A program made the translations under genes and the position numbers. Of a stretch of 64,000 nt of DNA, positions 33,495 to 42,404 are shown one piece after another. The notes beneath the pieces are model-generated. The model worked only from the letters and a program-made list of their open reading frames with translations, was not told the origin of the DNA and searched no databases. Position 1 is the first letter of the stretch; every line of letters begins with the position of its first letter. Origin of the DNA: Streptomyces phaeofaciens (lineage in GTDB: Bacteria; Actinomycetota; Actinomycetes; Streptomycetales; Streptomycetaceae); the NCBI RefSeq assembly GCF_014648915.1, contig NZ_BMSA01000009.1, positions 186,001 to 250,000 of the forward strand, given 5' to 3'.

Positions 33495-35033
33495 ATGACG
33501 GACCCCCGCGGCGCCCACGGCCCCCAGGACCCGCAAGGCCCGCACGGCCCCGGAGGCCCCCAGGACCCCAGAGGCGCCGCCTCGGCGGACAGACCGCTCC
33601 AGGTGGAGACGCACGGCCTCGACGTCATCCGGGACAGCGAACGCAAGGGCACGCCCCGCACCCTGTTCTGGCCCTGGTTCGGCGCGAACGTCTCCGTGCT
33701 CGGCATGAGCTACGGAGCCTTCGCCCTCGGGTTCGGCATCTCCTTCTGGCAGGCCCTGGCCGCCGGCGTCGTCGGCATCGTCTTCTCCTTCCTGCTCTGC
33801 GGCTTCGTCGCGGTCGCCGGCAAACGCGGCTCCGCCCCCACGATGGTCCTCAGCCGCGCCGCCTACGGCGTCCGCGGCAACCGCCTGCCCTCGGCGGTCT
33901 CCTGGATGCTGACCGTCGGCTGGGAGACCGTCCTCGTCGCCCTCGCCGCCCTGGCCACGGCCACCGTCTTCGACCGTCTCGGCTGGGGCGGCGGCACCAG
34001 CACCAAGGCCGTCGCCCTGATCCTGGTCGGCACGCTCACCGTCGTCGTCGGCGTCATGGGCTTCGACCTGATCATGCGCCTCCAGACCGTGATCACCGTG
34101 GTCACGGGCGTCCTCACCCTGGTCTACGTCGGGCTGGTCGCCGACGACGTCCACTGGAGCGCCGTCAGCGCGATCCCCGCGGGCTGCGCGCAGGAGTTCA
34201 TCGGCGCGCTGGTGTTCATGATGACCGGCTTCGGCCTGGGCTGGGTCAACGCCGCCGCGGACTACTCCCGCTACCTGCCCCGCTCCTCCTCCGGCCGGGG
34301 CGTGATCGGCTGGACCACCTTCGGCGCCTCCGCCGCCCCCCTGCTGCTGCTCCTCTTCGGTCTGCTGCTCGCCGGCTCCTCCGCGGACCTCGCCGCCTCC
34401 GTCGCCGCCGACCCGATCGGCGCCCTCACGATCCTGCTGCCCACCTGGTTCCTGGTGCCGTTCGCCGTGGTCGCCGTCCTCGGCCTGGTCGGCGGCGCCG
34501 TCCTGGACATCTACTCCTCCGGCCTGGCCCTGCTCTCCGCCGGCCTGCGCGTCCCGCGCCCGGTGGCGGCCCTGGTCGACGGTGTCCTGATGATCGCGGG
34601 CTCGGTCTACATCGTCTTCGTCGCCGACGACTTCCTCGGCCCGTTCATGGGCTTCCTCACCACCCTCGGCGTCCCCGTCGCCGCATGGTGCGGCGTCATG
34701 CTCGCCGACCTCGCCCTGCGCCGCCGCGACTACGACGAGAACGACCTCTACCGTCCCGACGGCCGCTACGGCGACATCCCCGCCCTGCCCCTGCTCCTCA
34801 CCCTCGCCGCCACCGCCCTCGGCTGGGGTCTGGTCACCAACGCCTCCGCCGACTGGCTGGAGTGGCAGGGCTATCTGCTGGGCCCCCTCGGCCTCGGCGG
34901 CCGGTCCGGATCCTGGGCCTACGCCAACCTCGGCGTCCTCGCCGCCCTCGCCCTGGGCTTCGCCGGAACCCTCACGCTCGGCCGCGCCCGCGTCCGTGCC
35001 CAGGAGACCCCGCGGGCGGTGCCCACCGCATGA
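33495..35033 (+). CDS. NCS1-family purine/cytosine-type permease
   Basis: A 512-residue proton-coupled importer with about 12 hydrophobic segments. FWPWFGANVSVLGMSYG, GKRGSAPTMVLSRAAYGVRGN and NAAADYSRYLP are NCS1 family landmarks. The first 30 residues are Gly/Pro/Gln-rich collagen-like text (PQDPQGPHGPGGPQDP). It overlaps the cysteine hydrolase start by four bases, so substrate uptake and hydrolysis are probably linked. Substrate could be a nucleobase, hydantoin or a related ureide. Confidence 0.9.
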   Translation: MTDPRGAHGPQDPQGPHGPGGPQDPRGAASADRPLQVETHGLDVIRDSERKGTPRTLFWPWFGANVSVLGMSYGAFALGFGISFWQALAAGVVGIVFSFLLCGFVAVAGKRGSAPTMVLSRAAYGVRGNRLPSAVSWMLTVGWETVLVALAALATATVFDRLGWGGGTSTKAVALILVGTLTVVVGVMGFDLIMRLQTVITVVTGVLTLVYVGLVADDVHWSAVSAIPAGCAQEFIGALVFMMTGFGLGWVNAAADYSRYLPRSSSGRGVIGWTTFGASAAPLLLLLFGLLLAGSSADLAASVAADPIGALTILLPTWFLVPFAVVAVLGLVGGAVLDIYSSGLALLSAGLRVPRPVAALVDGVLMIAGSVYIVFVADDFLGPFMGFLTTLGVPVAAWCGVMLADLALRRRDYDENDLYRPDGRYGDIPALPLLLTLAATALGWGLVTNASADWLEWQGYLLGPLGLGGRSGSWAYANLGVLAALALGFAGTLTLGRARVRAQETPRAVPTA

Positions 35034-35575
35034 CCGGACACCTCGCCGTCATCGACATGCAGCACGTCTTCGCCGACCCCACCAGCCCCTGGGCGACCCC
35101 GCGCTACACCCGGGCGGCGGCAGGCGTACGACGGCTGCTGCCGGCCTTCGCCGGACGCGTCACCTTCACCCGGTTCCTCGCCCCCGAGCACCCGGCCGGC
35201 GCCTGGCGCGCCTACTACGACCGATGGCCGTTCGCCCTCCGGCCGCCCCACGCGCCCTTCTGGCGGCTCACGGACGAGTTCGCCGACCTCGCACCCGACA
35301 CCCTGGACGCGTCCACCTTCGGCAAGTGGACACCGGCCCTCGCCGAGCGCGCCGGCCCCGCCGGCCGGCTGGTCCTGGCCGGTGTCAGCACCGACTGCTG
35401 CGTCCTGTCCACCGCGCTGGCCGCCGCCGACGCCGGAGTGGAGGTCCTGGTCGCCGCCGACGCCTGCGCGGGCGCGGACGACGACGCGCACGCCCGGGCA
35501 CTGGCGGTGATGGACCTGTACCGGCCCCTGATCAGCGTCGTCACCGTCGACGACGTCCTTCGCCGAGGGGATTGA
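35030..35575 (+). CDS. Isochorismatase-like cysteine hydrolase
   Basis: A 181-residue protein with the family triad placed as expected: Asp9 in VIDMQHVF, a Lys after the FGKW stretch, and Cys in GVSTDCCVLST. These enzymes hydrolyse amides or vinyl ethers (isochorismate, nicotinamide, N-carbamoyl compounds). Its ATG overlaps the permease stop, so it probably acts on what that permease imports, for example a carbamoylated purine or pyrimidine breakdown product. Confidence 0.88.
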   Translation: MTGHLAVIDMQHVFADPTSPWATPRYTRAAAGVRRLLPAFAGRVTFTRFLAPEHPAGAWRAYYDRWPFALRPPHAPFWRLTDEFADLAPDTLDASTFGKWTPALAERAGPAGRLVLAGVSTDCCVLSTALAAADAGVEVLVAADACAGADDDAHARALAVMDLYRPLISVVTVDDVLRRGD

Positions 35576-35668
35576 TCCGGGCCCTGTCGGGTACGCGTGG
35601 CGGGACCGCGCCCGGCCGGACCCGCGTCCGGCACGGGCCGACCGACCCCCACCACCAGGGAACCCGCC

Positions 35669-36064
35669 ATGGAGACATCCGCCCACGACACCCCCGACCC
35701 CGCCCGGTGGGCGCTGGACGCGCTGGCCCGGGACACCAGAGACAGCACGGCCCTGGACACCCTCGCGCACTGCGACGTCCTCGTGCCCGTGCCCGACGAC
35801 GCCACCGACGAGGACATCACCGATCCGTCCACCGTGGCCCTGCCGGTGCTGGAGCAGCCCGGCGGCGCGCCCGTCGTCCCGGTGTTCACCTCCGAACCGG
35901 AGATGGCCGGGCTGCTGCCCGACGTCGACCGCTACCGTCTGGTGCCGCTCGGCGCGCTCGCCGCGCAGTGGCCGACCGGCGAACTGTCGCTCTGCATCGA
36001 CGCGGCCGGCGACCACCCGCTGACCCTCACCTCGGAAGGGGTGCGCACGCTCCTGGTCCGCTGA
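35669..36064 (+). CDS. SseB-like protein
   Basis: A 131-residue protein resembling the SseB N-terminal domain: CDVLVPVP, LPVLEQPGGAPVVPVFTS and RYRLVPLGALAAQWP. These small proteins are abundant in actinomycetes without assigned function. ATG follows CAGGGAA. It does not overlap its neighbours. Confidence 0.75.
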   Translation: METSAHDTPDPARWALDALARDTRDSTALDTLAHCDVLVPVPDDATDEDITDPSTVALPVLEQPGGAPVVPVFTSEPEMAGLLPDVDRYRLVPLGALAAQWPTGELSLCIDAAGDHPLTLTSEGVRTLLVR

Positions 36065-36289
36065 CACCGGGCCGGGTCGCAGTCCTTCGGCGCGGCGGGC
36101 GAGCCGCCGCGCCGGGGGCCGCGTTCCGGCCGGCCCGGACCGGTGAACCGGTCAGCCCCCCGGGCGTATATCGGCCAATCCGGAACATCACCCCAACAGG
36201 CGATCGCCCCCGCCGTCACGCCCCGGGGACGATGACAACGATGCCGTGCTCGGGGCGATCACAGGCGATCACAAGGGGGACCGACCGCC

Positions 36290-36862
36290 ATGACGACAGT
36301 GCGCCAGGTTGTTCCGCAGGGGCCGCAGGGGCCGCAGGGGCCGCAGGGGTCACAGGGTCCGTGGACGCCACCGGTCGTTCCGCGGAACACGGTGGTCTTC
36401 CAGCGGGGCGGCACCCACCCCGGCGGGACCCGTGTCCGGCTGGACGGCCCGGCCGAGGCGCAGCCCGAGCACGTCCATCCCTTCGGTCGGGTGATCCCCG
36501 ACTGGGACTTCGTGATCGCGCAGCATCCCGAGCCGGGCCAGTACCGCCACTTCCAGTTCGACTGGAAGGCCGCGGGACCCGAGACCACCGGCATGGGTCT
36601 GCGGATCGGCCGCGGCCGGGACGGCCTCGCGGTCACCGTGCTGGCGGGGGACTCCAGCTGGCCGGACGAGACGGTCCTGACCAGGGTCTCCCTGGGCGAG
36701 CGGCCCCCGGCCGAGTGGACGACCGTCCGCCTGGACCTGTGGGAACTCACCGGGGGACAGCTGCCGGTGGCCGGTGTCAGCCTGCGCAGCGACGGCGGAG
36801 GAGCCCTGTTCGACCGGCTCGTCCTCGGCCGCACCACCGCCGACCTGCCGCAGCGCCGCTAG
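36290..36862 (+). CDS. Hypothetical protein with collagen-like N-terminus
   Basis: A 190-residue protein. Residues 9-24 read PQGPQGPQGPQGSQGP, a short Gly-Pro-Gln run encoded by 9-bp repeats. The rest (about 30-185) looks like an all-beta lectin or jelly-roll-type domain (RHFQFDWKAAGPETTGMGLRI, TTVRLDLWELTGGQLPV), but I cannot name it. No signal peptide. ATG has AAGGGGG upstream. Confidence 0.65.
   Translation: MTTVRQVVPQGPQGPQGPQGSQGPWTPPVVPRNTVVFQRGGTHPGGTRVRLDGPAEAQPEHVHPFGRVIPDWDFVIAQHPEPGQYRHFQFDWKAAGPETTGMGLRIGRGRDGLAVTVLAGDSSWPDETVLTRVSLGERPPAEWTTVRLDLWELTGGQLPVAGVSLRSDGGGALFDRLVLGRTTADLPQRR
36314..36349 (+). repeat. Four 9-bp tandem repeats (CCGCAGGGG)
   Basis: These units encode the QGP triplets of the collagen-like segment. 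They are exact copies, so the length of this segment is likely variable between strains. Confidence 0.9.
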
Positions 36863-36945
36863 ACGCAGGCGCAGGCGCAGGCGCTCGGCCGTAATGCCGC
36901 CGGACGCAGGCGCTCGGCCGCAGCGCCGCCAGACGGAGAGCGCCG

Positions 36946-37350
36946 CTAGACGGAGGCGACCTGCCCGCCCAGCATCCGCTCCAGCACCGCACGCTGGAGC
37001 GGCAGTACCTCGGTGTGCAGGTCGCGGCCCTTGCGGGTGAGGGCGACCCATACGCCCCGCCGGTCCTCCATGCAGACGGCCCGCTCGACCAGACCGTCCT
37101 TCTCCAGCCGGCCGATCAGCCGGGACAGGGCGCTCTGGCTGAGGTGCACCCGTCCGACGAGATCCTGGACCCGGCACTGGTCGCCCGTGCGGGGCGCCTC
37201 GGAGGCGAGGATGTCGAGCACCTCGAAATCGCTCGCGCCGAGCCCGTGCGGGTGCAGGGCGCGGTCGATCTCACACATCGTGCGGGCGTGCACCGACAGG
37301 ATGTCCCGCCACCGGTCCTCGAGGCCCGCCCCGGCCGTTTTCGCTGCCAT
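36946..37350 (-). CDS. MarR-family transcriptional regulator
   Basis: A 134-residue winged-helix protein: CRVQDLVGRVHLSQSALSRLIGRLEKDGLVERAVCMEDRRGVWVAL covers the HTH and wing. Its neighbour on the same strand is a VOC protein; the two are separated by other-direction space and no operator is obvious. Confidence 0.9.
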   Translation of the reverse strand: MAAKTAGAGLEDRWRDILSVHARTMCEIDRALHPHGLGASDFEVLDILASEAPRTGDQCRVQDLVGRVHLSQSALSRLIGRLEKDGLVERAVCMEDRRGVWVALTRKGRDLHTEVLPLQRAVLERMLGGQVASV

Positions 37351-37426
37351 ACCCGCACGGTAACACCGTCGGCGGCATTCGTTGAGTGTGCAACTAGTGC
37401 GGGTGCAAGCGGCCGCCGGCGGGATC

Positions 37427-37783
37427 TCAGGCGGCGGGGTCCTGGAGCAGCCCGACCAGGTTCCCGTCGCCGTCCTTCACGAAGGCGATCAGGCGGCCGC
37501 CGCCGACGTCCTGCGCGTCCTGGAGCAGCTCGGCGCCGGCCGCCAGGAGGGCCGCGAGCCGCGCCCGCAGGTCGGTGACATGCCAGTACGGAACCGGCCC
37601 GGTCATGCCCTTCGCGTGTCCGTTCGGGTCGAGGCCGACATCCTGGCCGGCGGCCTTGAACCCGACGTAATAGGGCTCGTCGGCGTACGGCTCCACCTCC
37701 AGCAATGCGCTGAACAGGGCCTTCGCCCCGTCGAGGTCCTTGACGGGGTAGATGATCGTCTGAACGCCGGTGGTCGTGGTCAT
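37427..37783 (-). CDS. VOC (glyoxalase/bleomycin-resistance fold) protein
   Basis: A 118-residue protein with the paired beta-alpha-beta-beta-beta units of the VOC fold (QTIIYPVKDLDGAKALFSALL; PYWHVTDLRARLAALLAAGA; IAFVKDGDGNLVGLLQ). The metal ligands of true glyoxalases are only partly present. ATG at 37783 follows GAGGAG by nine bases. Function unassigned. Confidence 0.85.
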   Translation of the reverse strand: MTTTTGVQTIIYPVKDLDGAKALFSALLEVEPYADEPYYVGFKAAGQDVGLDPNGHAKGMTGPVPYWHVTDLRARLAALLAAGAELLQDAQDVGGGRLIAFVKDGDGNLVGLLQDPAA

Positions 37784-37991
37784 GGCTGGTCGCTCCTCGC
37801 TGGTGCGTGGTCCGGCGGGATGCGCCGGTGGTCTCACGCTAGGGCGAGGGACCGGGGGGCCGCTTCTTGAATCCTGACCGGAACGCGCCGCGGGGCCGGT
37901 CGTCGCGACCGGCCCCGCCCTCCACGCCTCGACGTGCACGTCACCTGGCGCCGTGCCTCACACCGACCCGCGTCTCACCCAGACCCGCGCC

Positions 37992-39026
37992 TCACGTCGA
38001 CTCGCGTTTCACCAGTTCCGTCGGCAGGATCACCGCCGCCGGGTCCTCGCCCCCTATCTGGGCGAGCAGCACGCGCACCATCTCGCTGCTGATCCGGTCC
38101 CAGGGCTGGCGGATCGTCGTGAGGGAGGGGGTGGCCGCGGTGGCCGCGGGGGAGTCGTCGAACCCGCCGACCGCCACGTCCTCCGGCACCCGCCGGTCGG
38201 CCCGCCGGAGTGTCGTCAGCACACCCTGGGCCATCAGGTCGGAGGCGACGAAGACCGCGTCCAGGTCCGGGGCCCGCTCCAGCAGCCGCGCCGCCCCCGC
38301 CTCACCGCTGGCCCGGCTGTAGTCGCCGGAGACGACGAGCCGCTCGTCGTAGGCCACCTCGGCCTCCGCGAGCACCTCCTTGTATCCGGCGAGCCGCTCC
38401 ACACCGCCCGGGGTGTCCAGTGGTCCGGTGACCACACCGATCCGGCGCCGGCCCTGCGCCAGCAGATGGCGGACCATGTCCCGGGCGCCGTCCCGGTCGT
38501 CGGCGGCCACGTAGCTCACCTTGGAGCCGATCCCGATCGGCTTGCCGCAGGCGACGAGCGGGACGCCCGCCTCCCGCAGCTCGCTGGCGATCGGGTCCCC
38601 GGAGTGGCTGGAGACCAGCAGCACCCCGTCCACGTGCCCCGCGGTGATGTACCGCGTGATGCGGCGCCGTTCGTCCTCGGTCCCGGCCAGCATCAGCAGC
38701 AGCGGGATGTCGTGCGCGGCCAGCGCCTGGGTGCAGCCGCGCAACAGGACGTTGAAGTTGGGATCCTCGAAGAACCGCTCCTGCGGCTCGGTCAGCAGGA
38801 AGCCGACGGAGTCGGAACGGCCGGTGATCAGGGAGCGGGCGTGCCGGTTCACGACGTAACCCGTTCTGCGGATGGCGGCGTTGACCGCCTCCTGCGCGGA
38901 GGGGCTGACGTAGTGCCCACCGTTGAGCACCCGGGACACGGTGCCTCGTGAGACGCCCGCCTCCCGTGCCACGTCGTGGATCGTCGGCGGTTTGCGCCGG
39001 GCCCCCGCACCATTGTTCATGGTCAT
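37992..39026 (-). CDS. LacI-family regulator of the galactan locus
   Basis: A 344-residue repressor with HTH TIHDVAREAGVSRGTVSRVL near residue 15 and the usual sugar-binding effector domain. It overlaps the stop of the permease gene by four bases (ATGA), so it is co-transcribed with the importer, giving autoregulation. Its probable target is the LacI-type palindrome at 42275-42290. Effector likely galactose or galacto-oligosaccharide (inference). Confidence 0.92.
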   Translation of the reverse strand: MTMNNGAGARRKPPTIHDVAREAGVSRGTVSRVLNGGHYVSPSAQEAVNAAIRRTGYVVNRHARSLITGRSDSVGFLLTEPQERFFEDPNFNVLLRGCTQALAAHDIPLLLMLAGTEDERRRITRYITAGHVDGVLLVSSHSGDPIASELREAGVPLVACGKPIGIGSKVSYVAADDRDGARDMVRHLLAQGRRRIGVVTGPLDTPGGVERLAGYKEVLAEAEVAYDERLVVSGDYSRASGEAGAARLLERAPDLDAVFVASDLMAQGVLTTLRRADRRVPEDVAVGGFDDSPAATAATPSLTTIRQPWDRISSEMVRVLLAQIGGEDPAAVILPTELVKREST

Positions 39027-39928
39027 GACTTTACGGCTCCGGACAGCAGGTCCAGGCTCCAGAACCGCTGAATGACCAGGAACAGCGCCACCAGCGGGAT
39101 GACCGCGAGGAAGGCGCCGGTGATGACCAGCGTGTAGAGCGCCGGAGTGTTGGCGCCCTGTTCGAGGAGCGTGAACAGACCGAGCGTGAGCGGGAACTTC
39201 TCGTCGTCGCTGAGCATGATGTAAGGCAGCAGGAAGTTGTTCCAGATCGCGACGAACTGGAACAGGAACACCGTGACCATGCCGGGCACCATCATCGGCA
39301 GCGCGATCCGGGTGAAGATCCGCCATTCGCTCGCGCCGTCCATCCGGCCGGCCTCCACCACGTCCCCCGGCACGGCCGCGGCCGCGTAGATGCGCGAGAG
39401 GTAGACGCCGTACGGGGAGAGGATCTGCGGCAGCAGGACGGACCAGTAGGAGTCCGTGAGGTCGGCCTTCGCCAGCAGCAGGTACTGCGGTACGGCGAGG
39501 ATGATCGGCGGCATCAGCACGCCGGCGAGCAGGACGTTGAACATCGTCTCGCGGCCGCGGAAGCGGTACGTCGCCAGCGCGTAGCCGCTGAACGCGGAGA
39601 CGCACGTCGACAGCAGGGCGCCGAGCACGGCGTACAGGGCGGAGTTGCCCATCCACTGCCAGTAGATGCCGTCGCGGTAGGCGTTGAGGTCCTTGACGTT
39701 GTCGGTGAAGCCGGTGCCGGGCAGGAACGTGAACGTGGAGAAGAGCTCGCTGCCGGACTTGGTGGACGCGATCACCACCCACGCCACCGGGAGGAGACAG
39801 TAGACCGCGCCCAGCAGCAGTGTGAGCGTCGGGACCAGCGCGATCCGGCTGCGCAGCGGTGGACGGCCCCGGGTGGCCCCGGTCGTACCGGCCGCCGAGG
39901 GCACCTTCTGTACGGCAAGTGAACTCAT
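39023..39928 (-). CDS. Carbohydrate ABC transporter permease (MalG-type)
   Basis: A 301-residue membrane protein with six hydrophobic segments and the EAA loop VEAGRMDGASEWRIFTRIALPMM (about 190-212). It pairs with the MalF-type permease gene, whose stop it follows with a 4-bp overlap. Confidence 0.94.
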   Translation of the reverse strand: MSSLAVQKVPSAAGTTGATRGRPPLRSRIALVPTLTLLLGAVYCLLPVAWVVIASTKSGSELFSTFTFLPGTGFTDNVKDLNAYRDGIYWQWMGNSALYAVLGALLSTCVSAFSGYALATYRFRGRETMFNVLLAGVLMPPIILAVPQYLLLAKADLTDSYWSVLLPQILSPYGVYLSRIYAAAAVPGDVVEAGRMDGASEWRIFTRIALPMMVPGMVTVFLFQFVAIWNNFLLPYIMLSDDEKFPLTLGLFTLLEQGANTPALYTLVITGAFLAVIPLVALFLVIQRFWSLDLLSGAVKS

Positions 39929-40860
39929 CGTGCGCCTCCTTGACCGACGTTCCGCTTGTTCCGGCGGTTCGCGGCCCGCAGGAAGCCGAAGGAGAGCACC
40001 AGCGTGGCGAGGGCGATGATCGTGGCCTCGGCCGCCGCCTGGTAGATGTCACCCTTGCCGAAGGCGTCCTGGTACACCTTCATCAGCGGACTCCAGGTCG
40101 TGGACACGGAGTTGGTGAGGGGCTTGATCGTGGTCGGCTCGTTGAACACCTGGAGCGTCGCGATGATCGAGAAGAAGAAGGTCAGCACCAGCGAGGGTGC
40201 CACCATCGGGATCTTGATCCGCAGCGCGATCTGGAGCGGGGTGGCCCCGTCCAGCTTCGCCGCCTCGTACACCTCGGCCGGAATGGCCTGGAGCGCGGTG
40301 TAGATGACGATCATGTTGAAGCCGGTGCCGCCCCAGACCGCGATGTTGGACAGGGCGCCGTAGAGGGGGCCTCCGTCCAGCAGGTCCGGCTGCGGCAGGC
40401 CCAGCGCGTCGAGCACGTAGTAGAAGGGGCTGACGCTCGGCAGGTACAGGAAGCCCCACAGCAGCGCCGCCACCACACCGGGGATGGCGTACGGCAGGAA
40501 GATCGCGAGCCGGGTGAACGGCGCGAGACGCACCTTCTCGGAGTCCAGCATCAGCGCGAACACCAGCGCCAGGCCCAGCATCACCGGGACGACGATGCAG
40601 CCGTAGCCGAGCACCCGCAGGGCGCCGGCGAGCAGTTCGCTGTCGGTGAGGGAGTCCGTGTAGTTCTCCAGGCCGGCCCAGACCTCCTTGCGGGCGCCGG
40701 TGCCCAGGCCGAGCCCGGAGACCTTCACCTTGTGGAAGCTGAGCCACACCGCGTACCCGATGGGCAGCGCGAAGAACAGGGCGAAGAGGATCGCCGCGGG
40801 AAAGAGGAACGCGTACGGGGCCCCCTTGACCCCGTACGACGTCCGGCGTGCGCTCGTCAC
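39925..40860 (-). CDS. Carbohydrate ABC transporter permease (MalF-type)
   Basis: A 311-residue membrane protein with EAA loop YEAAKLDGATPLQIALRIKIPMV. The GTG start at 40860 overlaps the lipoprotein stop by four bases; longer open frames run into the lipoprotein gene. No ATPase gene is present, so a shared MsiK-type ATPase elsewhere presumably drives it, as is known for Streptomyces sugar importers. Confidence 0.93.
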   Translation of the reverse strand: MTSARRTSYGVKGAPYAFLFPAAILFALFFALPIGYAVWLSFHKVKVSGLGLGTGARKEVWAGLENYTDSLTDSELLAGALRVLGYGCIVVPVMLGLALVFALMLDSEKVRLAPFTRLAIFLPYAIPGVVAALLWGFLYLPSVSPFYYVLDALGLPQPDLLDGGPLYGALSNIAVWGGTGFNMIVIYTALQAIPAEVYEAAKLDGATPLQIALRIKIPMVAPSLVLTFFFSIIATLQVFNEPTTIKPLTNSVSTTWSPLMKVYQDAFGKGDIYQAAAEATIIALATLVLSFGFLRAANRRNKRNVGQGGAR

Positions 40861-42176
40861 TCGGAGACCTCGAAGCCCTGCTTCTTCATGTCGGCGACGG
40901 TGTCCGCCTGCATCGTGTCCAGGGCGGCGGAGAAGTCCGACTTGTTCTTGGCGGCGGCGCCGAACGCGTCCTTGAAGGTCGTGTAGGCGACGTTCACGTT
41001 CGGGCCCCAGGCCGAGGGCGCGGTCGTCTTCGCGATCTTCGAGGCCAGGGCGTAGAACTCCGGCTGCGTCGAGAAGTAGTCCGGCGCGGTGGTGAAGGCG
41101 CCGCTGGTCTGGGCGTTCGTGGCGGCGGGGTAGATGCCGCTCTCCTTGGCCAGCGCCTGGAGGGCCTCGTCGTCGGTGTTCAGCCAGGCGGCGAACTTCG
41201 CGGCGGCCTCCTTGTGCTTCGAGTCCGTCGTCACACCGGTGGAGGAGCCGCCCCAGCTGCCGGTGACGTTCTCGCCGGACGACCACTGGGGGAGCGGGGC
41301 CATGGCCCACTTGCCCTTGGTGTCGGGCGCGGCGGTGGTCAGGGTGCCCGGCGCCCACACGGCGGAGACCCAGGCGATCTGCTGTCCGGTGTTGAGCGCC
41401 TTGTTCCAGGCCGGGGTGTACATCGGCTGGTTGTCGAGGGCGCCCTCCTCGACCAGGCCGCCCCAGAAGTCGGCGACCTTCTTGGTGGCCGTGTCGTTGA
41501 TGCCGACCTTCCAGGTGGTGCCGGAGGTGGTCCACCACTGGGCGCCGGCCTGCTGGGCGAGACCCGCGAAGAGACCGGAGTCGTTGGCGGAGAACGTGGT
41601 CAGGTCCACGTCCGGGGCCTTCTTCTTGAGCGCGCGGGCGGTCTCCGCGAACTGCTCCCAGGTCGCCGGGACCGACAGGCCGTACTTCTTGAAGAGGTCG
41701 GCGCGGTAGTAGAACATCATCGGGCCGATGTCCTGCGGCACCGCGTAGACCGCGTCCGTGCCCAGCGTCGTCTGCTGCCAGACGCCGCCCGCGAACTTGC
41801 TCTTGGCGTCGCCGACGTTCTTGCCTATGTCGGCGAGCGCGTCATTGCTGACCAGCGTCGGCAGCGCCTGGTACTCGGCCTGGACCAGGTCGGGCGCCTT
41901 GCCCGCCTTGTGCGCGGTGAGGATCTTGGTGACCAGCGTGTCGCCGGACGCCTGCTTCTTCACCGTGACGGTGATCTGGTCCTTCTTGCCCGGCCCCTTG
42001 TTCCACAGGTCCACGACCTTGTCCATGCCGGGCGTCCAGGTCCAGTACGTCAGCGAGACCGGACCGGACTCGGCGCCGCTGTCGTCGTCGGACGAGCCGC
42101 AGGCGGCGAGGGCGGTGGCGCCGAGAGTGACGACAACGGCGGTTGTCACGAGGCGACGGCGCTTCGTGTTGGGCAT
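40857..42176 (-). CDS. Sugar-binding lipoprotein of the galactan importer
   Basis: A 439-residue family 1 solute-binding protein with a signal peptide ending in the lipobox LAAC (Cys26), then a Ser/Asp linker. YTWTPGMDKVVDLWN-like opening and GIPSSTGVTT-type loop are standard. The leader GGGAGAGATCCATGCC before the start is shared with the divergent beta-galactosidase gene. Probably binds galacto-oligosaccharides released by the secreted GH53. Confidence 0.93.
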   Translation of the reverse strand: MPNTKRRRLVTTAVVVTLGATALAACGSSDDDSGAESGPVSLTYWTWTPGMDKVVDLWNKGPGKKDQITVTVKKQASGDTLVTKILTAHKAGKAPDLVQAEYQALPTLVSNDALADIGKNVGDAKSKFAGGVWQQTTLGTDAVYAVPQDIGPMMFYYRADLFKKYGLSVPATWEQFAETARALKKKAPDVDLTTFSANDSGLFAGLAQQAGAQWWTTSGTTWKVGINDTATKKVADFWGGLVEEGALDNQPMYTPAWNKALNTGQQIAWVSAVWAPGTLTTAAPDTKGKWAMAPLPQWSSGENVTGSWGGSSTGVTTDSKHKEAAAKFAAWLNTDDEALQALAKESGIYPAATNAQTSGAFTTAPDYFSTQPEFYALASKIAKTTAPSAWGPNVNVAYTTFKDAFGAAAKNKSDFSAALDTMQADTVADMKKQGFEVSE

Positions 42177-42274
42177 GGATCTCTCCCCTGACCTGGGTCC
42201 CCGCCGGGTGCGGGAACCTGCCATGCGAACGCATGACCTGGGCTCTCGCCCGTCGCGAGGCCCTGCCATGCTCT

Positions 42275-42290
42275 CTGTGAGCGTTCACAG
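42275..42290. promoter_or_regulatory. LacI-family operator CTGTGAGCGTTCACAG
   Basis: This 16-bp palindrome, with one mismatched pair, has the CG-centred TGTGAnCG form typical of LacI/GalR operators. It is about 100 bp from both the lipoprotein and beta-galactosidase starts. Confidence 0.85.
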
Positions 42291-42404
42291 TAGAGAAACA
42301 TCCCGGACACTTGTCAATGGTTGTTGCTGTGCGGTTATGTTGGGCTCGCACCGCCACAGAGTTGTGTGCACGTTCCCAAATGATCGATTTAACGGGAGAG
42401 ATCC

